DNA of 52,966 nt from contig NZ_RHOV01000019.1 of NCBI RefSeq assembly GCF_003946655.1, positions 1 through 52,966 on the forward strand. The letters are read 5' to 3'. The notes beneath the pieces are model-generated. The model saw nothing but the letters and a program-made list of their open reading frames with translations. It had not been told where the DNA came from and searched no databases. This DNA comes from Lapidilactobacillus achengensis (GTDB taxonomy: Bacteria > Bacillota > Bacilli > Lactobacillales > Lactobacillaceae). Positions 42,350-51,493 of the stretch are shown here, piece by piece. A program made the translations under genes and the position numbers. Position 1 is the stretch's first letter. Each line of letters starts with the position of its first letter.

Positions 42350-43224
42350 GATTGCAGGGCTGGTGGGTGTTGCACGTAAGCGCAACTGGGTCCTATTCAT
42401 GATTTTTCGCTTGATGGCAGAAGTGGTGGGTTTGGGTGGTGACGCAACCGCCTCAGGACGTTTGTCGTGGCTGGAACGCAGTGGGCATCGTTTGAAGCCA
42501 ATCCGCAAAAAGCGCGGCTTGTCTTCAAATCGAGCCTTATTCTAAGCGATAAATCGCTAAGAATAATCTCACCGCTGAGCCACACGTCCTGAGGCGGTTG
42601 CTGAACAGAATTGAGCTTATCTGCAATCAAGGTGAAGGATTAGACGAAGTGCTTTTGCAAGTTAGAGGTCAAACAATCACTAGTTTTTTTGGTGGTACTG
42701 CAACACCAACGAATTTGGGGCATAAGTTGGTACATTTCGGATAGTGCCGCTAACTTTATCTCACTTACCTAAGCGGGCTTGGGTTGGGAACTGACCGATC
42801 AAGTTGATTCATCAAGAACTTGTCTCAGTTCATCAGTCAGACTGCACTGGTGTCACCAATATAAAGATTGTGACCACTAACCACGGTCATCATTTGCGTG
42901 GCTCCCCATCAACTGATCATAGCTTGCCAGTCGGCGTGAGTGTTCAAACGACTGTTAAAACGTTGAGCGGCTGGAGCGGAGCGTGGCGTTGGTGGGCTGT
43001 TTGCTCGTTTGGCGGAGGGTTGGGCTGGGGGTGAGTCAGCCGCGATATTATTGTTGGCGATTTATCGCCTACAATAAGGCCGAGCTTGAAGATTTTCGGC
43101 GCACTTCCGAAAAGCTTCAAGTCGTGCCCGCCGCGTTCCACCACCCCCAGCCCGACCTGGAGCCCCACCACATCTGCCATCCACCAACGCCACGCGCAGC
43201 GCAAGCTGCGGCCAATCTACTTTT
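42350..43224 (+). repeat. Family-1 nested-palindrome element, copy E
   Basis: The F module (42350-42628) carries a duplicated, partly decayed start: a GTTGCAC-GTAA-GCGCAAC hairpin, then a second start at about 42408. The matched 16-bp stem is AACCGCCTCAGGACGT (42446-42461 with 42584-42599). The inner hairpin is TTATTC-GCGAT/ATCGC-GAATAA. The R module has the GCGTGGCGTTGGTG stem (42981-42994 with 43182-43195), a second stem with a G-T pair, and CTTGAAG/CTTCAAG (43085-43091, 43115-43121) where copy A has TTTTGAG/CTCAAAA. It ends GCAGC-GCAA-GCTGC. It lies between the M24 peptidase gene and efp. Confidence 0.9.
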
Positions 43225-43280
43225 AGCCAGCACAGGCTGCGGCGGGATGGACAAAACCAAGCGCGAACCTACGTTTTTTG

Positions 43281-43310
43281 TTGCATTATAGTGGGTTTGA
43301 TTGATATAGT
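43281..43310 (+). promoter_or_regulatory. efp promoter
   Basis: TTGCAT (43281-43286) and extended TGATATAGT (-10 at 43305-43310) are 18 bases apart, just downstream of repeat copy E and 32 bases before the efp ATG. Confidence 0.6.
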
Positions 43311-43342
43311 AAGAGTATTGAATAAATAAGTGAGGCATAAAT

Positions 43343-43906
43343 ATGATTTCAGTAAACGAATTGAAAAACGGCTTGACCATTAAAGTTGATGGCGGCTTAT
43401 GGCGGGTTGTTGAATTTCAGCACGTTAAGCCTGGTAAGGGTGGTGCTTTTGTGCGGACGAAGTTGAAGAATCTGCGTAACGGCGCCGTCCAAGAAAAGAC
43501 CTTCCGGGCAACCGAAAAAGTTGAACGGGCTCAGATCGACAGCAAGCAAATGCAGTATCTTTATGCCGATGGCGACAACTATGTCTTCATGGATACGTCA
43601 ACTTACGAACAACTTGAATTACCTGGCGCGGAGATTCAAGATGAGTTGAAATACTTGAAGGAAAATATGGTTGTTGGTGTCATGATGTACGGTGCTGAAA
43701 CGTTAGGCGTTGATTTACCGAACACGGTTGATTTGACCGTCGCTGAAACGGAACCAGGTATTCGCGGCGATACGTCTTCCGGTGGGACCAAGCCGGCGAC
43801 GATGGAAACTGGGTTGGTGGTCAACGTGCCATTTTTCATCAATGCTGGTGATGTATTAAGTATCAATACTTCAGATGGCAGTTATATCTCAAGAGCGAAT
43901 AGCTAG
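43343..43906 (+). CDS. efp: Translation elongation factor P
   Basis: EF-P helps ribosomes stalled on proline stretches. The 187-residue protein has the three-domain layout, starting [18 protein letters not shown]. The conserved Lys32 lies in the loop KPGKGGAF at the position that is modified in other bacteria. The C-terminal OB domain has [21 protein letters not shown] and ends [18 protein letters not shown] precedes ATG 43343. It heads the long operon efp-yqhY-nusB and on. Confidence 0.98.
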   Translation: MISVNELKNGLTIKVDGGLWRVVEFQHVKPGKGGAFVRTKLKNLRNGAVQEKTFRATEKVERAQIDSKQMQYLYADGDNYVFMDTSTYEQLELPGAEIQDELKYLKENMVVGVMMYGAETLGVDLPNTVDLTVAETEPGIRGDTSSGGTKPATMETGLVVNVPFFINAGDVLSINTSDGSYISRANS

Positions 43907-43920
43907 GAGGTAACAAGCTC

Positions 43921-44427
43921 ATGGCAGAAGAACAAAATATTGTTTTAGCAGAACGTGAAGGTCATCGGGGCGCGATCCAGATCGCACCGCAAGTGATCGA
44001 GATCATTCTCGGGATCGCCGCGAAACAAATCGATGGCGTTTATGAAATGCGGGGCAACTTGGCCAGCAGCATCAATTATTTGCTAGGTCGGCAAGATCAT
44101 GGCCGTGGCGTTGAATTGACGGTTGATGGCGAGCGGTTGAGCGCGAATGTTTATGTTTATTTGAATTATGGTGTCTCGGTGCCGAAAGTGGCCTTGGAGA
44201 TGCAACAAACTCTGAAAGAACAATTATATTACATGACCGATTTGAAGTTGGCGGAAGTCAATGTTCATGTAGAAGGCATTGTTCCTGAAAAGGAAGCGAA
44301 AGTTGATCCGAAGACCTTTTTTGCGGACGCGGCCGATGAAGCGGAAGAAAATGACGCAGAGTCAGCAGAAGCTGTGAATGATGGGGCGACCCCATCGCCG
44401 GCGCCGGATCAGCCTGCAGGTGAGTAA
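43921..44427 (+). CDS. yqhY: Asp23/Gls24-family protein YqhY
   Basis: The 168-residue protein has an Asp23 domain (about 15-125) with IQIAPQVIEIILGIAAKQIDGVY and LSANVYVYLNYGVSVPKVA, followed by an acidic, Glu/Asp/Ala-rich tail. YqhY proteins are membrane-associated or cytoplasmic and have been linked to lipid metabolism in Bacillus; the exact role is open. GGAGG precedes ATG 43921. It lies between efp and nusB, the conserved Bacilli position. Confidence 0.92.
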   Translation: MAEEQNIVLAEREGHRGAIQIAPQVIEIILGIAAKQIDGVYEMRGNLASSINYLLGRQDHGRGVELTVDGERLSANVYVYLNYGVSVPKVALEMQQTLKEQLYYMTDLKLAEVNVHVEGIVPEKEAKVDPKTFFADAADEAEENDAESAEAVNDGATPSPAPDQPAGE

Positions 44428-44430
44428 AAA

Positions 44431-44901
44431 ATGTTAAATCGTCATCAAGCGCGAGCGTTCGCTTTTCAAGCGCTCTTTATGATCGCCGGTAATCCTGATT
44501 TATCGGTTGATCAGGCTTTACAAGAAGTTCTGACGAATGACCGTGATCAGCACCAAGACGCGGCTGAGGAAACACCCGTGATTTTGGATTTAAGTGATCC
44601 TAATCAGGCTTATTTGGAACAACTGACTACCGGCGTGTTGAGCAACGCGACTGAGTTGGACGCGGCCTTGGCGCCTAAACTGAAACGTGGCTGGTCGTTA
44701 CCGCGGTTATCCAAAACAGATCTCTTGATTCTGCGCTTAGGTTTGTATGAATTGCAGCATGAAGCCGAGGTGCCAGACGCAGTGGCGATCAATGAGGCAA
44801 TTGAGTTGGCTAAAACTTTCAGTGATGAGAGCTCAGCTAAATTCGTCAATGGGGTGTTGGCTAGTTTTGTCTCAGCCACCACCGATCAAGTCAAGAAATA
44901 A
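44431..44901 (+). CDS. nusB: Transcription antitermination protein NusB
   Basis: NusB with NusE (S10) binds boxA RNA and supports rRNA antitermination. The 156-residue protein begins [16 protein letters not shown] and has the C-terminal signature [20 protein letters not shown] and [19 protein letters not shown] (both classic). It starts three bases after the yqhY stop. A middle insertion of about 20 residues ([13 protein letters not shown] region) makes it slightly longer than the shortest homologues. Confidence 0.96.
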   Translation: MLNRHQARAFAFQALFMIAGNPDLSVDQALQEVLTNDRDQHQDAAEETPVILDLSDPNQAYLEQLTTGVLSNATELDAALAPKLKRGWSLPRLSKTDLLILRLGLYELQHEAEVPDAVAINEAIELAKTFSDESSAKFVNGVLASFVSATTDQVKK

Positions 44902-44916
44902 AGGCGTTTCACACTG

Positions 44917-44986
44917 AACTGTCGCTACAAAGAAAGCCACACCTTTTTTGGGGTGGGCTGGCTTTGCGGGACAGTTTTATTTTTTG
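44917..44986 (+). terminator. Terminator after nusB
   Basis: AACTGTC (44917-44923) pairs with GACAGTT (44970-44976), and the inner CAAAG-AAAGCC region pairs with GGCT-GCTTTG, followed by a T-rich tail. It may split the operon before folD, or be leaky. Confidence 0.7.
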
Positions 44987-45012
44987 AAATAAGCTAAATT
45001 GGGGGACTTTGG

Positions 45013-45864
45013 ATGACAGCGACTTTATTAGATGGAAAAACCACGGCCCGGACTTGGCGCGCGGCGACAAAAGCTCGGGTGGACCAGTTGCGCCAGGCGG
45101 CGATCACGCCGGGGTTAGCGGTGGTTTTGGTGGGACATGATCCGGCTAGCGAAATCTATGTTCGCAATAAGGCGCGCCAAGCTGAGCAGGTGGGCATCAC
45201 GTCGATTGTGGAGCGATTGCCTGAAGATACTACCCAGGCGGCGGTGCTGGCTTTGGTGGACCGGCTGAACCATGATCCCCACGTTGATGGTATTTTGGTT
45301 CAATTACCGCTGCCGGTCCAACTGGACGAAACCGCGGTTTTATTGGCGGTGGCGCCGGCCAAAGATGTGGATGGTTTTCATCCCTTCAATTTAGGTCAAT
45401 TGTGGTCGGGTCATCCGGACTTGGTTCCCGCGACGGCGGCCGGAATCATGGCCTTGCTTGAGGCCTATCAACTACCTGTGGCCGGCAAGAACGCGGTGGT
45501 GCTTGGACGCAGCTTGATTGTCGGTCGCCCAGTCGCGGCGTTACTTTTAGCGGCGGACGCCACCGTCACCGTCGCTCACTCCCACACCCAAGCTGTTGAA
45601 AAATTGGCGCAGCAAGCGGATATTTTGATTGCGGCGGTGGGTCAGGCGAATTTCGTTACTCCCGCATTCGTCAAACCTGGCGCTGTGGTGATCGATGTGG
45701 GCACCAACCGCGTCGCTGGTCATTTAGTGGGTGATGTGGCCGCGGAGGTGGCCAGTCAGGCCGGCTATTTAACACCTGTTCCCGGTGGTGTCGGGCCAAT
45801 GACGATCGCGGCGTTGTTAAGTCAAACGGTTGATTTGGCAGAGAGAAGGCAGCAACGTGGCTGA
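45013..45864 (+). CDS. folD: Methylenetetrahydrofolate dehydrogenase/cyclohydrolase
   Basis: FolD interconverts methylene- and formyl-THF. The 283-residue protein has the substrate segment SEIYVRNKARQAEQVGI with the catalytic Lys, HPHVDGILVQLPLP-type strand (DPHVDGILVQLPLP), KDVDGFHP, the nucleotide motif GRSLIVGRPVA and the C-terminal PVPGGVGPMTIA. GGGGGA precedes ATG 45013. xseA begins within its last codons. Confidence 0.97.
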   Translation: MTATLLDGKTTARTWRAATKARVDQLRQAAITPGLAVVLVGHDPASEIYVRNKARQAEQVGITSIVERLPEDTTQAAVLALVDRLNHDPHVDGILVQLPLPVQLDETAVLLAVAPAKDVDGFHPFNLGQLWSGHPDLVPATAAGIMALLEAYQLPVAGKNAVVLGRSLIVGRPVAALLLAADATVTVAHSHTQAVEKLAQQADILIAAVGQANFVTPAFVKPGAVVIDVGTNRVAGHLVGDVAAEVASQAGYLTPVPGGVGPMTIAALLSQTVDLAERRQQRG

Positions 45865-47203
45865 ATCGAATTATCTCTCAGTGACCCAACTGACCACTTA
45901 TTTGAAGCGGAAATTTGATTATGATCCCTATTTACAACGGGTTTATTTGACTGGGGAGATCTCTAATTTTCGGCCGCGACCTGGGCACCAATATTTTTCT
46001 CTGAAAGACGACCATGCCAAAATCAATGTGGTCATGTTTGCCAGCGCCTTTCAACGGGTCAAGTTCCAACCGGAAACCGGGATGAAGGTCAACGTGGTGG
46101 GACAGGTCACGTTGTATGGGCAAAGTGGCCAATATCAGATCACGATCGATCGAATGGAGCCAGATGGTGTCGGTGCTTTGTATTTGGCTTATGAACAATT
46201 GAAGGCCAAATTGGCTCAAGAAGGCCTATTCAGTCGGCCTAAACGGGAGCTGCCTCGTTTTCCTAAACGGATCGCGGTGATCACCAGCCGTTCGGGCGCG
46301 GTGATCCATGATATCATGACCACGGCCGCGCGGCGTGATCCGTTGGCCCAGATCGTGCTTTTCCCAGCGGTGGTTCAAGGCAATCAGGCCGCGGATTCAC
46401 TGGTGCAACGGTTGCGTCAAGTATACAGTTACGCGGATTTTGATGTCATTATCATTGGTCGTGGTGGCGGCTCGATCGAGGATCTTTGGCCGTTCAACGA
46501 AGAAATCGTGGCGCGAACCATGGTCACCAGTCCAATTCCGATCATTTCATCGGTGGGCCACGAAACGGATACGACCATCGCCGATCTGGTGGCGGATCAA
46601 CGGGCCGCGACCCCGACGGCTGCGGCGGAACTGGCCACGCCGCAACTCAGTGAAGTGTTGGCGGGTATTTTGGATAGTCGGACGCGTTTGCTGCGGAGTT
46701 TCCAGCGCCAACTCCAGCTTTGGCGTCAACAATTACAGCGGCAAGAACAAAGTTTTCTCTTTCAGCATCCTGAACGCTTGTACCAAGGCTATGTCCAGCA
46801 GTTGGATCTGCTGCGCCAGCGATTTGATCAGGCCAGCCAGAATTATCTCCAAGGTCAAAAGCAGGAGTGGCAGTTGTGGCAACGGCGCTTGCTGCAGGTC
46901 AATCCCCAGCAACGAGTGGTGACTGATCAGCTGCAAGTCGCCAACTTGACCCAGCGGTTGCAACGAAGCATGGCGACGATTTTGCAGCAAAAACGGCAAC
47001 AGGTGGGCCAGCAAATGCAGGCGTTGGATCAGTTAAGTCCCTTGCGCACGGTGGACCGGGGCTATGGTTACGCGTTGGATGATCAAGGCCACGCGCTGAC
47101 TAGTGTGCAGGACTTTGCTGCCGACCAAGTTTTCGCACTTCATTTAAAGGATGGTCAAGTCAAGGCCAAGGTTTTACAAAAGGAGCAAGCAAACAATGAG
47201 TGA
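45857..47203 (+). CDS. xseA: Exodeoxyribonuclease VII large subunit
   Basis: XseA with XseB degrades single-stranded DNA in both directions. The 448-residue protein has an N-terminal OB fold (about 5-105, LTGEISNFRPRPGHQYFSLKD), the catalytic domain with GAVIHDIMTTAARRDP and VIIIGRGGGSIEDLWPFNEE and SVGHETDTTIADLVAD, and a long coiled coil (about 270-400). The start is GTG 45857 with AGAAGG before it, overlapping folD by eight bases. The coiled coil is rich in Gln/Arg as usual. Confidence 0.95.
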   Translation: MAESNYLSVTQLTTYLKRKFDYDPYLQRVYLTGEISNFRPRPGHQYFSLKDDHAKINVVMFASAFQRVKFQPETGMKVNVVGQVTLYGQSGQYQITIDRMEPDGVGALYLAYEQLKAKLAQEGLFSRPKRELPRFPKRIAVITSRSGAVIHDIMTTAARRDPLAQIVLFPAVVQGNQAADSLVQRLRQVYSYADFDVIIIGRGGGSIEDLWPFNEEIVARTMVTSPIPIISSVGHETDTTIADLVADQRAATPTAAAELATPQLSEVLAGILDSRTRLLRSFQRQLQLWRQQLQRQEQSFLFQHPERLYQGYVQQLDLLRQRFDQASQNYLQGQKQEWQLWQRRLLQVNPQQRVVTDQLQVANLTQRLQRSMATILQQKRQQVGQQMQALDQLSPLRTVDRGYGYALDDQGHALTSVQDFAADQVFALHLKDGQVKAKVLQKEQANNE

Positions 47204-47432
47204 GCCGCAGAAAAAGAGTTTTGAAGCGCAATTAGATGAATTAAGTCAGATCGTCAATGAATTGGAGCAGGGTAACGTCCCTCTCGAAACGGCCTTAGCG
47301 AAATTTCAAAGTGGGATTGCTTTGTCCCGTTCCTTGGAACAAACGTTGACGCAAGCAGAACAAACGTTGACAAAAGTGGTCGACGAGCAGGGACAGGTGA
47401 GTGATTTGCCCCCGGACGCTGGCGCGAAATAG
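47196..47432 (+). CDS. xseB: Exodeoxyribonuclease VII small subunit
   Basis: The 78-residue helical protein pairs with XseA. It shows the family core SFEAQLDELSQIVNELEQGNV and LETALAKFQSGIALSR. ATG 47196 is chosen for the AGGAG before it and overlaps the xseA stop region by eight bases. About 87 bases without a gene follow before ispA. Confidence 0.95.
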   Translation: MSEPQKKSFEAQLDELSQIVNELEQGNVPLETALAKFQSGIALSRSLEQTLTQAEQTLTKVVDEQGQVSDLPPDAGAK

Positions 47433-47519
47433 GACCACGCTGCGCTGGCGGCCGCTGGGTGACAAATTTCTCGGCGCAAGCTGGGGTTGGTATGTGGATC
47501 GTGAAGGGGACGATTTTTT

Positions 47520-48413
47520 GTGGTAAGTGTAGCATTTGATCAAGAATGGCGGCCGCGGCTGAATGCGTATTTGGCGAAACGGCTGACGACAGAGTTGACC
47601 CAACCAGAACTGGCCGCCAGTATGAAGTATTCCGTTCTAGCTGGTGGTAAAAGATTGCGGCCCCTGCTATACTTGGCGACAGTGCAAGCGTTCGAGCCGA
47701 TTGAGGCGGATTGTGATCTGGCGGTTGCCGGCGCGATCGAGTTGATCCACACCTATTCGTTGATCCATGACGATTTGCCAGCGATGGATAATGATGATTA
47801 TCGCCGGGGTCAATTGACCAATCACAAGAAATTTGGCGAAGCCATGGCAATCTTGGCTGGCGATGGCTTGTTGACGCTGGCCTTTCAATGGGTCGGTAAC
47901 GCCGCGCCCGCAACGTTAGCTGGCGCAATGTGCGCGCAGTTGGCTCTAGCCAGTGGGCCGACTGGGATGGTTGCCGGCCAGGCCATCGATATTAGCGCCA
48001 CGGGCACCACGTTAGGCGCTTTGGACGCGGTCAAGCAACTTGACGCGTTGAAAACAGGGGCCCTGCTGACGGCGCCCTTCACTTTGGCGGCGACGCGGTT
48101 AGGTTTGGATGACCAACAAACTGAGCTTTTACGGGATTTTGGTGGTCATTTTGGGTTAGCGTTCCAAATTTTCGATGATCTGCAGGACTTGAACGGCGAT
48201 GCCCAGCACTTGGGTAAGGCGGTTCACAAGGATGTGGCGGCGGGCAAGAATACTTATCCCAGTTTGCTGGGCTTAACTGGCGCGCGAAACGCCTTGACCC
48301 AAGAAGTGACGCAGGCGCGGCAAGCCGCCGTCCAATTAGCGACCGTCGCCCACGTTGAGGTGACGGCTTTACTGGGATTTTTGAATTACTTTGATGAGGA
48401 AATGAAATCGTGA
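47520..48413 (+). CDS. ispA: Polyprenyl (farnesyl) diphosphate synthase
   Basis: The enzyme condenses isopentenyl diphosphate units to farnesyl (or geranyl) diphosphate, the precursor of undecaprenol and other isoprenoids. The 297-residue protein has the first Asp-rich motif in SLIHDDLPAMDNDDYRRG, GEAMAILAGDGLL, TGALLTAPF and the second motif FQIFDDLQDLNGD. Substrate binding residues GGKRLRP are present near the start. The start is GTG 47520, nine bases after AAGGGGA; no ATG fits. The end overlaps the methyltransferase start. Confidence 0.95.
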   Translation: MVSVAFDQEWRPRLNAYLAKRLTTELTQPELAASMKYSVLAGGKRLRPLLYLATVQAFEPIEADCDLAVAGAIELIHTYSLIHDDLPAMDNDDYRRGQLTNHKKFGEAMAILAGDGLLTLAFQWVGNAAPATLAGAMCAQLALASGPTGMVAGQAIDISATGTTLGALDAVKQLDALKTGALLTAPFTLAATRLGLDDQQTELLRDFGGHFGLAFQIFDDLQDLNGDAQHLGKAVHKDVAAGKNTYPSLLGLTGARNALTQEVTQARQAAVQLATVAHVEVTALLGFLNYFDEEMKS

Positions 48414-49240
48414 AAAAAGAACGGGTCGACATTTTATTAGTACAACAAGGGCTGTTTACTTCTCGGGAACAGGCCAAACGCGCCGTCATGGCCGGGCAAG
48501 TCGTCGGCAAAAACGATGAGCGCTTGGATAAACCGGGGGAGAAAATCGATCCGGCCATCAGTTTACGGGTCAAGGGTCAAGTCAATCCGTATGTTTCGCG
48601 GGGGGGCTTCAAGCTGGCTAAAGCTCAGGACGTTTTCGCCATTGACTTTGCTGGCGCGACGGTTCTCGATATCGGCGCGTCAACGGGCGGGTTCACCGAT
48701 GTGGCCTTGCAAAATGGCGCCCGCTTAGTCTACGCGCTGGATGTCGGCTATAATCAATTGGCTTGGAAACTACGGGAAGACCCGCAAGTTGTCGTGATGG
48801 AGCGTCAGAATTTCCGCTTTAGTCAACCAACTGATTTCACCCAGGGGCAGCCAACGATCGCGGTGACGGACGTTTCCTTTATATCATTGGAGCTGATTTT
48901 ACCGCCTTTGACGAAAATTTTAGCGCCAGGGGGGCATTTGGCGGCGTTGATCAAGCCTCAATTCGAAGCGGGTCGCGATCATGTGGGTAAGCATGGCATC
49001 GTGCGGGATCCCGCGGTCCATCGGACTGTTTTGACGAAGATCTTGGACTTTGCTCAAACACAAGGCTATCAAGTCATGGGGTTGGATTTCTCGCCGATCA
49101 CCGGGGGTTCGGGAAATATTGAATTCTTGGCGTACTTTAAATTGATCGGTCAAGAAACGCCGCTCGTACCTTATGACCCCCAAACCGTCGATCAAGTTGT
49201 GGCAAACGCCTGGTCCGTTTTGACTAGCAAGAAGATATGA
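48410..49240 (+). CDS. yqxC: TlyA-type S4/FtsJ-like rRNA methyltransferase (YqxC)
   Basis: The 276-residue protein has an S4 RNA-binding domain (about 3-65, RVDILLVQQGLFTSREQAKRAV) and an FtsJ/RrmJ-like methyltransferase domain with the SAM motif VLDIGASTGGFTDVALQNGA, then YALDVGYNQLAWKLR and VTDVSFISLELILPPL. TlyA relatives act as 2'-O-methyltransferases on rRNA; some are described as haemolysins for historical reasons. The start is GTG 48410, overlapping the ispA stop, with GAGGAAAT before it. It lies between ispA and argR as in B. subtilis. Confidence 0.93.
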   Translation: MKKERVDILLVQQGLFTSREQAKRAVMAGQVVGKNDERLDKPGEKIDPAISLRVKGQVNPYVSRGGFKLAKAQDVFAIDFAGATVLDIGASTGGFTDVALQNGARLVYALDVGYNQLAWKLREDPQVVVMERQNFRFSQPTDFTQGQPTIAVTDVSFISLELILPPLTKILAPGGHLAALIKPQFEAGRDHVGKHGIVRDPAVHRTVLTKILDFAQTQGYQVMGLDFSPITGGSGNIEFLAYFKLIGQETPLVPYDPQTVDQVVANAWSVLTSKKI

Positions 49241-49248
49241 GGTAGAAC

Positions 49249-49710
49249 ATGAAAAAAGAACGACGGCAGCAATTGATCCGCCAAGCAGTGGCAACAAATA
49301 GTATCCATAATCAACTTGATCTGGTCGATTATTTGAAGGCGAGCGGCTACGAGGTCACCCAGGCAACGATTTCGCGAGATATCAAAGAAATGCAGCTGAT
49401 CAAGATCAATACTGCCCATGGCTTTATTTATCAGCTTTCCCAACAAAATGAAATCGCCATTGAGGCGGATCAACCAGCGTTGCGGGCGTTATTGGCCTCG
49501 GCGCAGGTCGTTTTGGCGCGTCAAGGCAATTTGGTGCGGATGCAGACATTGCCGGGCAGCGGTCCGGTTGTCGCCAGCGCCATCAAAGCCTTGCAATGGC
49601 CGGAACTCTTCATGGCCATCGCCAACGATGATGGGGTTTTGTTGATCATTAAGAATGATCCGGCTGACATTGCCACGATTTGGCAACGGCTGTCCGAATT
49701 AGTTGATTGA
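49249..49710 (+). CDS. argR: Arginine repressor family regulator
   Basis: The 153-residue protein has an N-terminal winged helix (about 1-70, KERRQQLIRQAVATN, VTQATISRDIKEMQLIKI) and a C-terminal oligomerisation and arginine-binding domain with LPGSGPVVASAIKAL and IANDDGVLLIIKN. It is likely to repress arginine biosynthesis or activate catabolism together with arginine. GAGGTAG precedes ATG 49249. The yqxC-argR-recN order is conserved in Bacilli. Lactobacilli often have more than one ArgR-like gene. Confidence 0.95.
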   Translation: MKKERRQQLIRQAVATNSIHNQLDLVDYLKASGYEVTQATISRDIKEMQLIKINTAHGFIYQLSQQNEIAIEADQPALRALLASAQVVLARQGNLVRMQTLPGSGPVVASAIKALQWPELFMAIANDDGVLLIIKNDPADIATIWQRLSELVD

Positions 49711-49736
49711 GTCGTTAGAAGCGGAGGAATTCAAGG

Positions 49737-51437
49737 GTGTTAGCCAATTTGATTATTCGCGATTTCGCGATCATTGAACATCTTGAAGTTGATTTTGACG
49801 CAGGCATGACTGTGCTGACCGGGGAAACCGGCGCCGGGAAGTCGATTATTATCGACGCCTTAGGACTATTGGTCGGCGGCCGTGGCTCCAGTGATTTTAT
49901 TCGCAGCAAGGCTAAGAAAACAGATATTCAGGGGCTCTTTGTGGTGGCGCATAATCCCCGCTTATTTGCGTTGCTGGCTGAGCACGACATTGAGCCGGAC
50001 GGCCAGAATGTCCTACTGGAGCGCGAATTGAGCCGCACGGGCCGCAATGTTTGCCGCATCAATGGCAAAATCGTCACAACCAGCGTTTTGCGGACGATCG
50101 GGGAACAATTGGTCGACATTCATGGGCAAAACGAACATCAGGAGCTGATGAATCCTGAGCATCACCTGGCGATCCTAGATCAGTATGGTCAGGCGACGAT
50201 CGCGCCGTTGTTGGCGACCTATCAGCAGATCTATCGCCGCTACCGCGATTTGAAGCGGCAACTGGAAGATAAGCAGAAGAATGAACAGGCTTATGTTCAG
50301 CGGCTGGATATGTTGCGTTTCCAATTACAAGAGATCGATTCCGCCAAGGTCCAGGCGCGTGAAGATGAGTTACTGACTCAAGAACGGCAGCAACTGATGA
50401 ATTTTCAGAAAATCAGTTTGGCGTTGCAACAAAGTCTGGCGATGCTGACCAACGAAGAGCCGAACGCCTTGGATCTGACGGCCGTGGCCATGGAGCAAAT
50501 GAATAGTATTGCCGATCTAAGTCCGAAGTATCAGGAATTGGCGGATCATTTAGACAGCGCATATTATGAATTGCAGGACGTGGGCACCGGCTTGCAGGAT
50601 CAGTTGGATGTGTTGGAATTCGATGCTGATCGGCTGAGTGAGATTGAACAGCGCCTGGAGATCATCAATAATCTCAAGCGCAAGTACGGTCCGTCGCTGA
50701 CAGATGTGCAAAGTTATGAGCAGAAGATCGCCGCTGAGTATCAGCAGATGAAACAGGTGACGGACGCAGGCGATCAAATCGAGACCGAATATAAAACGGT
50801 GCGGACGAACTTGCTGGCCGCCGCTCAGAAATTGACCCAAGCCCGTCACGAAGTCAGTGAACAATTGGCCCAGGCGATCCACCAACAATTGGCCTCGTTA
50901 TATATGGATAAGGCCGTGTTCGCCGTTCATTTTCAACCTCAGAAGACGCCGAATTTTACCCATGCTGGTCAAGATCAGGTTGCCTTCTATCTGCGCACCA
51001 ATCCCGGCGAGGACCTGAAGCCCCTGGTCAAAATCGCTTCCGGGGGCGAGTTATCCCGAATCATGCTGGCCATCAAAACAATCATTGCCCACAGTGAAGG
51101 GGTGACCAGTATTATTTTCGATGAAGTGGACACCGGCGTGAGCGGCCGCGTCGCCCAAGCGATCGCCGATAAAATCAATCTGATCGCGCGCTATTCGCAG
51201 GTTCTGTGTATCACCCATTTGCCCCAAGTGGCGGCGATGAGTGATCATCAATATTTGATTGAAAAGACGATCCAGCACGATGCCACCACGACTTCATTGC
51301 ACCCGGTCACCGGCGAAGAGCGGGTCGAAGTGATCGCCAAAATGATCGCGGGCAAAGAAGTCACCACGTTAGCCGAGGAACACGCCGCTGAATTGGTCGC
51401 CCAAGCTGCGGCTAGTAAGCGTGAGCGGGATTTGTAG
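49737..51437 (+). CDS. recN: DNA repair protein RecN
   Basis: RecN is an SMC-like ATPase in double-strand break repair. The 566-residue protein has Walker A GETGAGKS near residue 30, long coiled-coil arms (about 150-370), the signature KIASGGELSRIMLAIK, Walker B SIIFDEVDTGVSG and the H loop region CITHLPQVAAM. Length is normal. The start is GTG 49737 with GGAGG ten bases before. It ends the operon; repeat copy F begins 57 bases later. Confidence 0.97.
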   Translation: MLANLIIRDFAIIEHLEVDFDAGMTVLTGETGAGKSIIIDALGLLVGGRGSSDFIRSKAKKTDIQGLFVVAHNPRLFALLAEHDIEPDGQNVLLERELSRTGRNVCRINGKIVTTSVLRTIGEQLVDIHGQNEHQELMNPEHHLAILDQYGQATIAPLLATYQQIYRRYRDLKRQLEDKQKNEQAYVQRLDMLRFQLQEIDSAKVQAREDELLTQERQQLMNFQKISLALQQSLAMLTNEEPNALDLTAVAMEQMNSIADLSPKYQELADHLDSAYYELQDVGTGLQDQLDVLEFDADRLSEIEQRLEIINNLKRKYGPSLTDVQSYEQKIAAEYQQMKQVTDAGDQIETEYKTVRTNLLAAAQKLTQARHEVSEQLAQAIHQQLASLYMDKAVFAVHFQPQKTPNFTHAGQDQVAFYLRTNPGEDLKPLVKIASGGELSRIMLAIKTIIAHSEGVTSIIFDEVDTGVSGRVAQAIADKINLIARYSQVLCITHLPQVAAMSDHQYLIEKTIQHDATTTSLHPVTGEERVEVIAKMIAGKEVTTLAEEHAAELVAQAAASKRERDL

Positions 51438-51493
51438 ATTTTTAGGGATGTCTCTACGGGGATGTTCCTTTTTTTGTTCTGAATCTTCTGCTT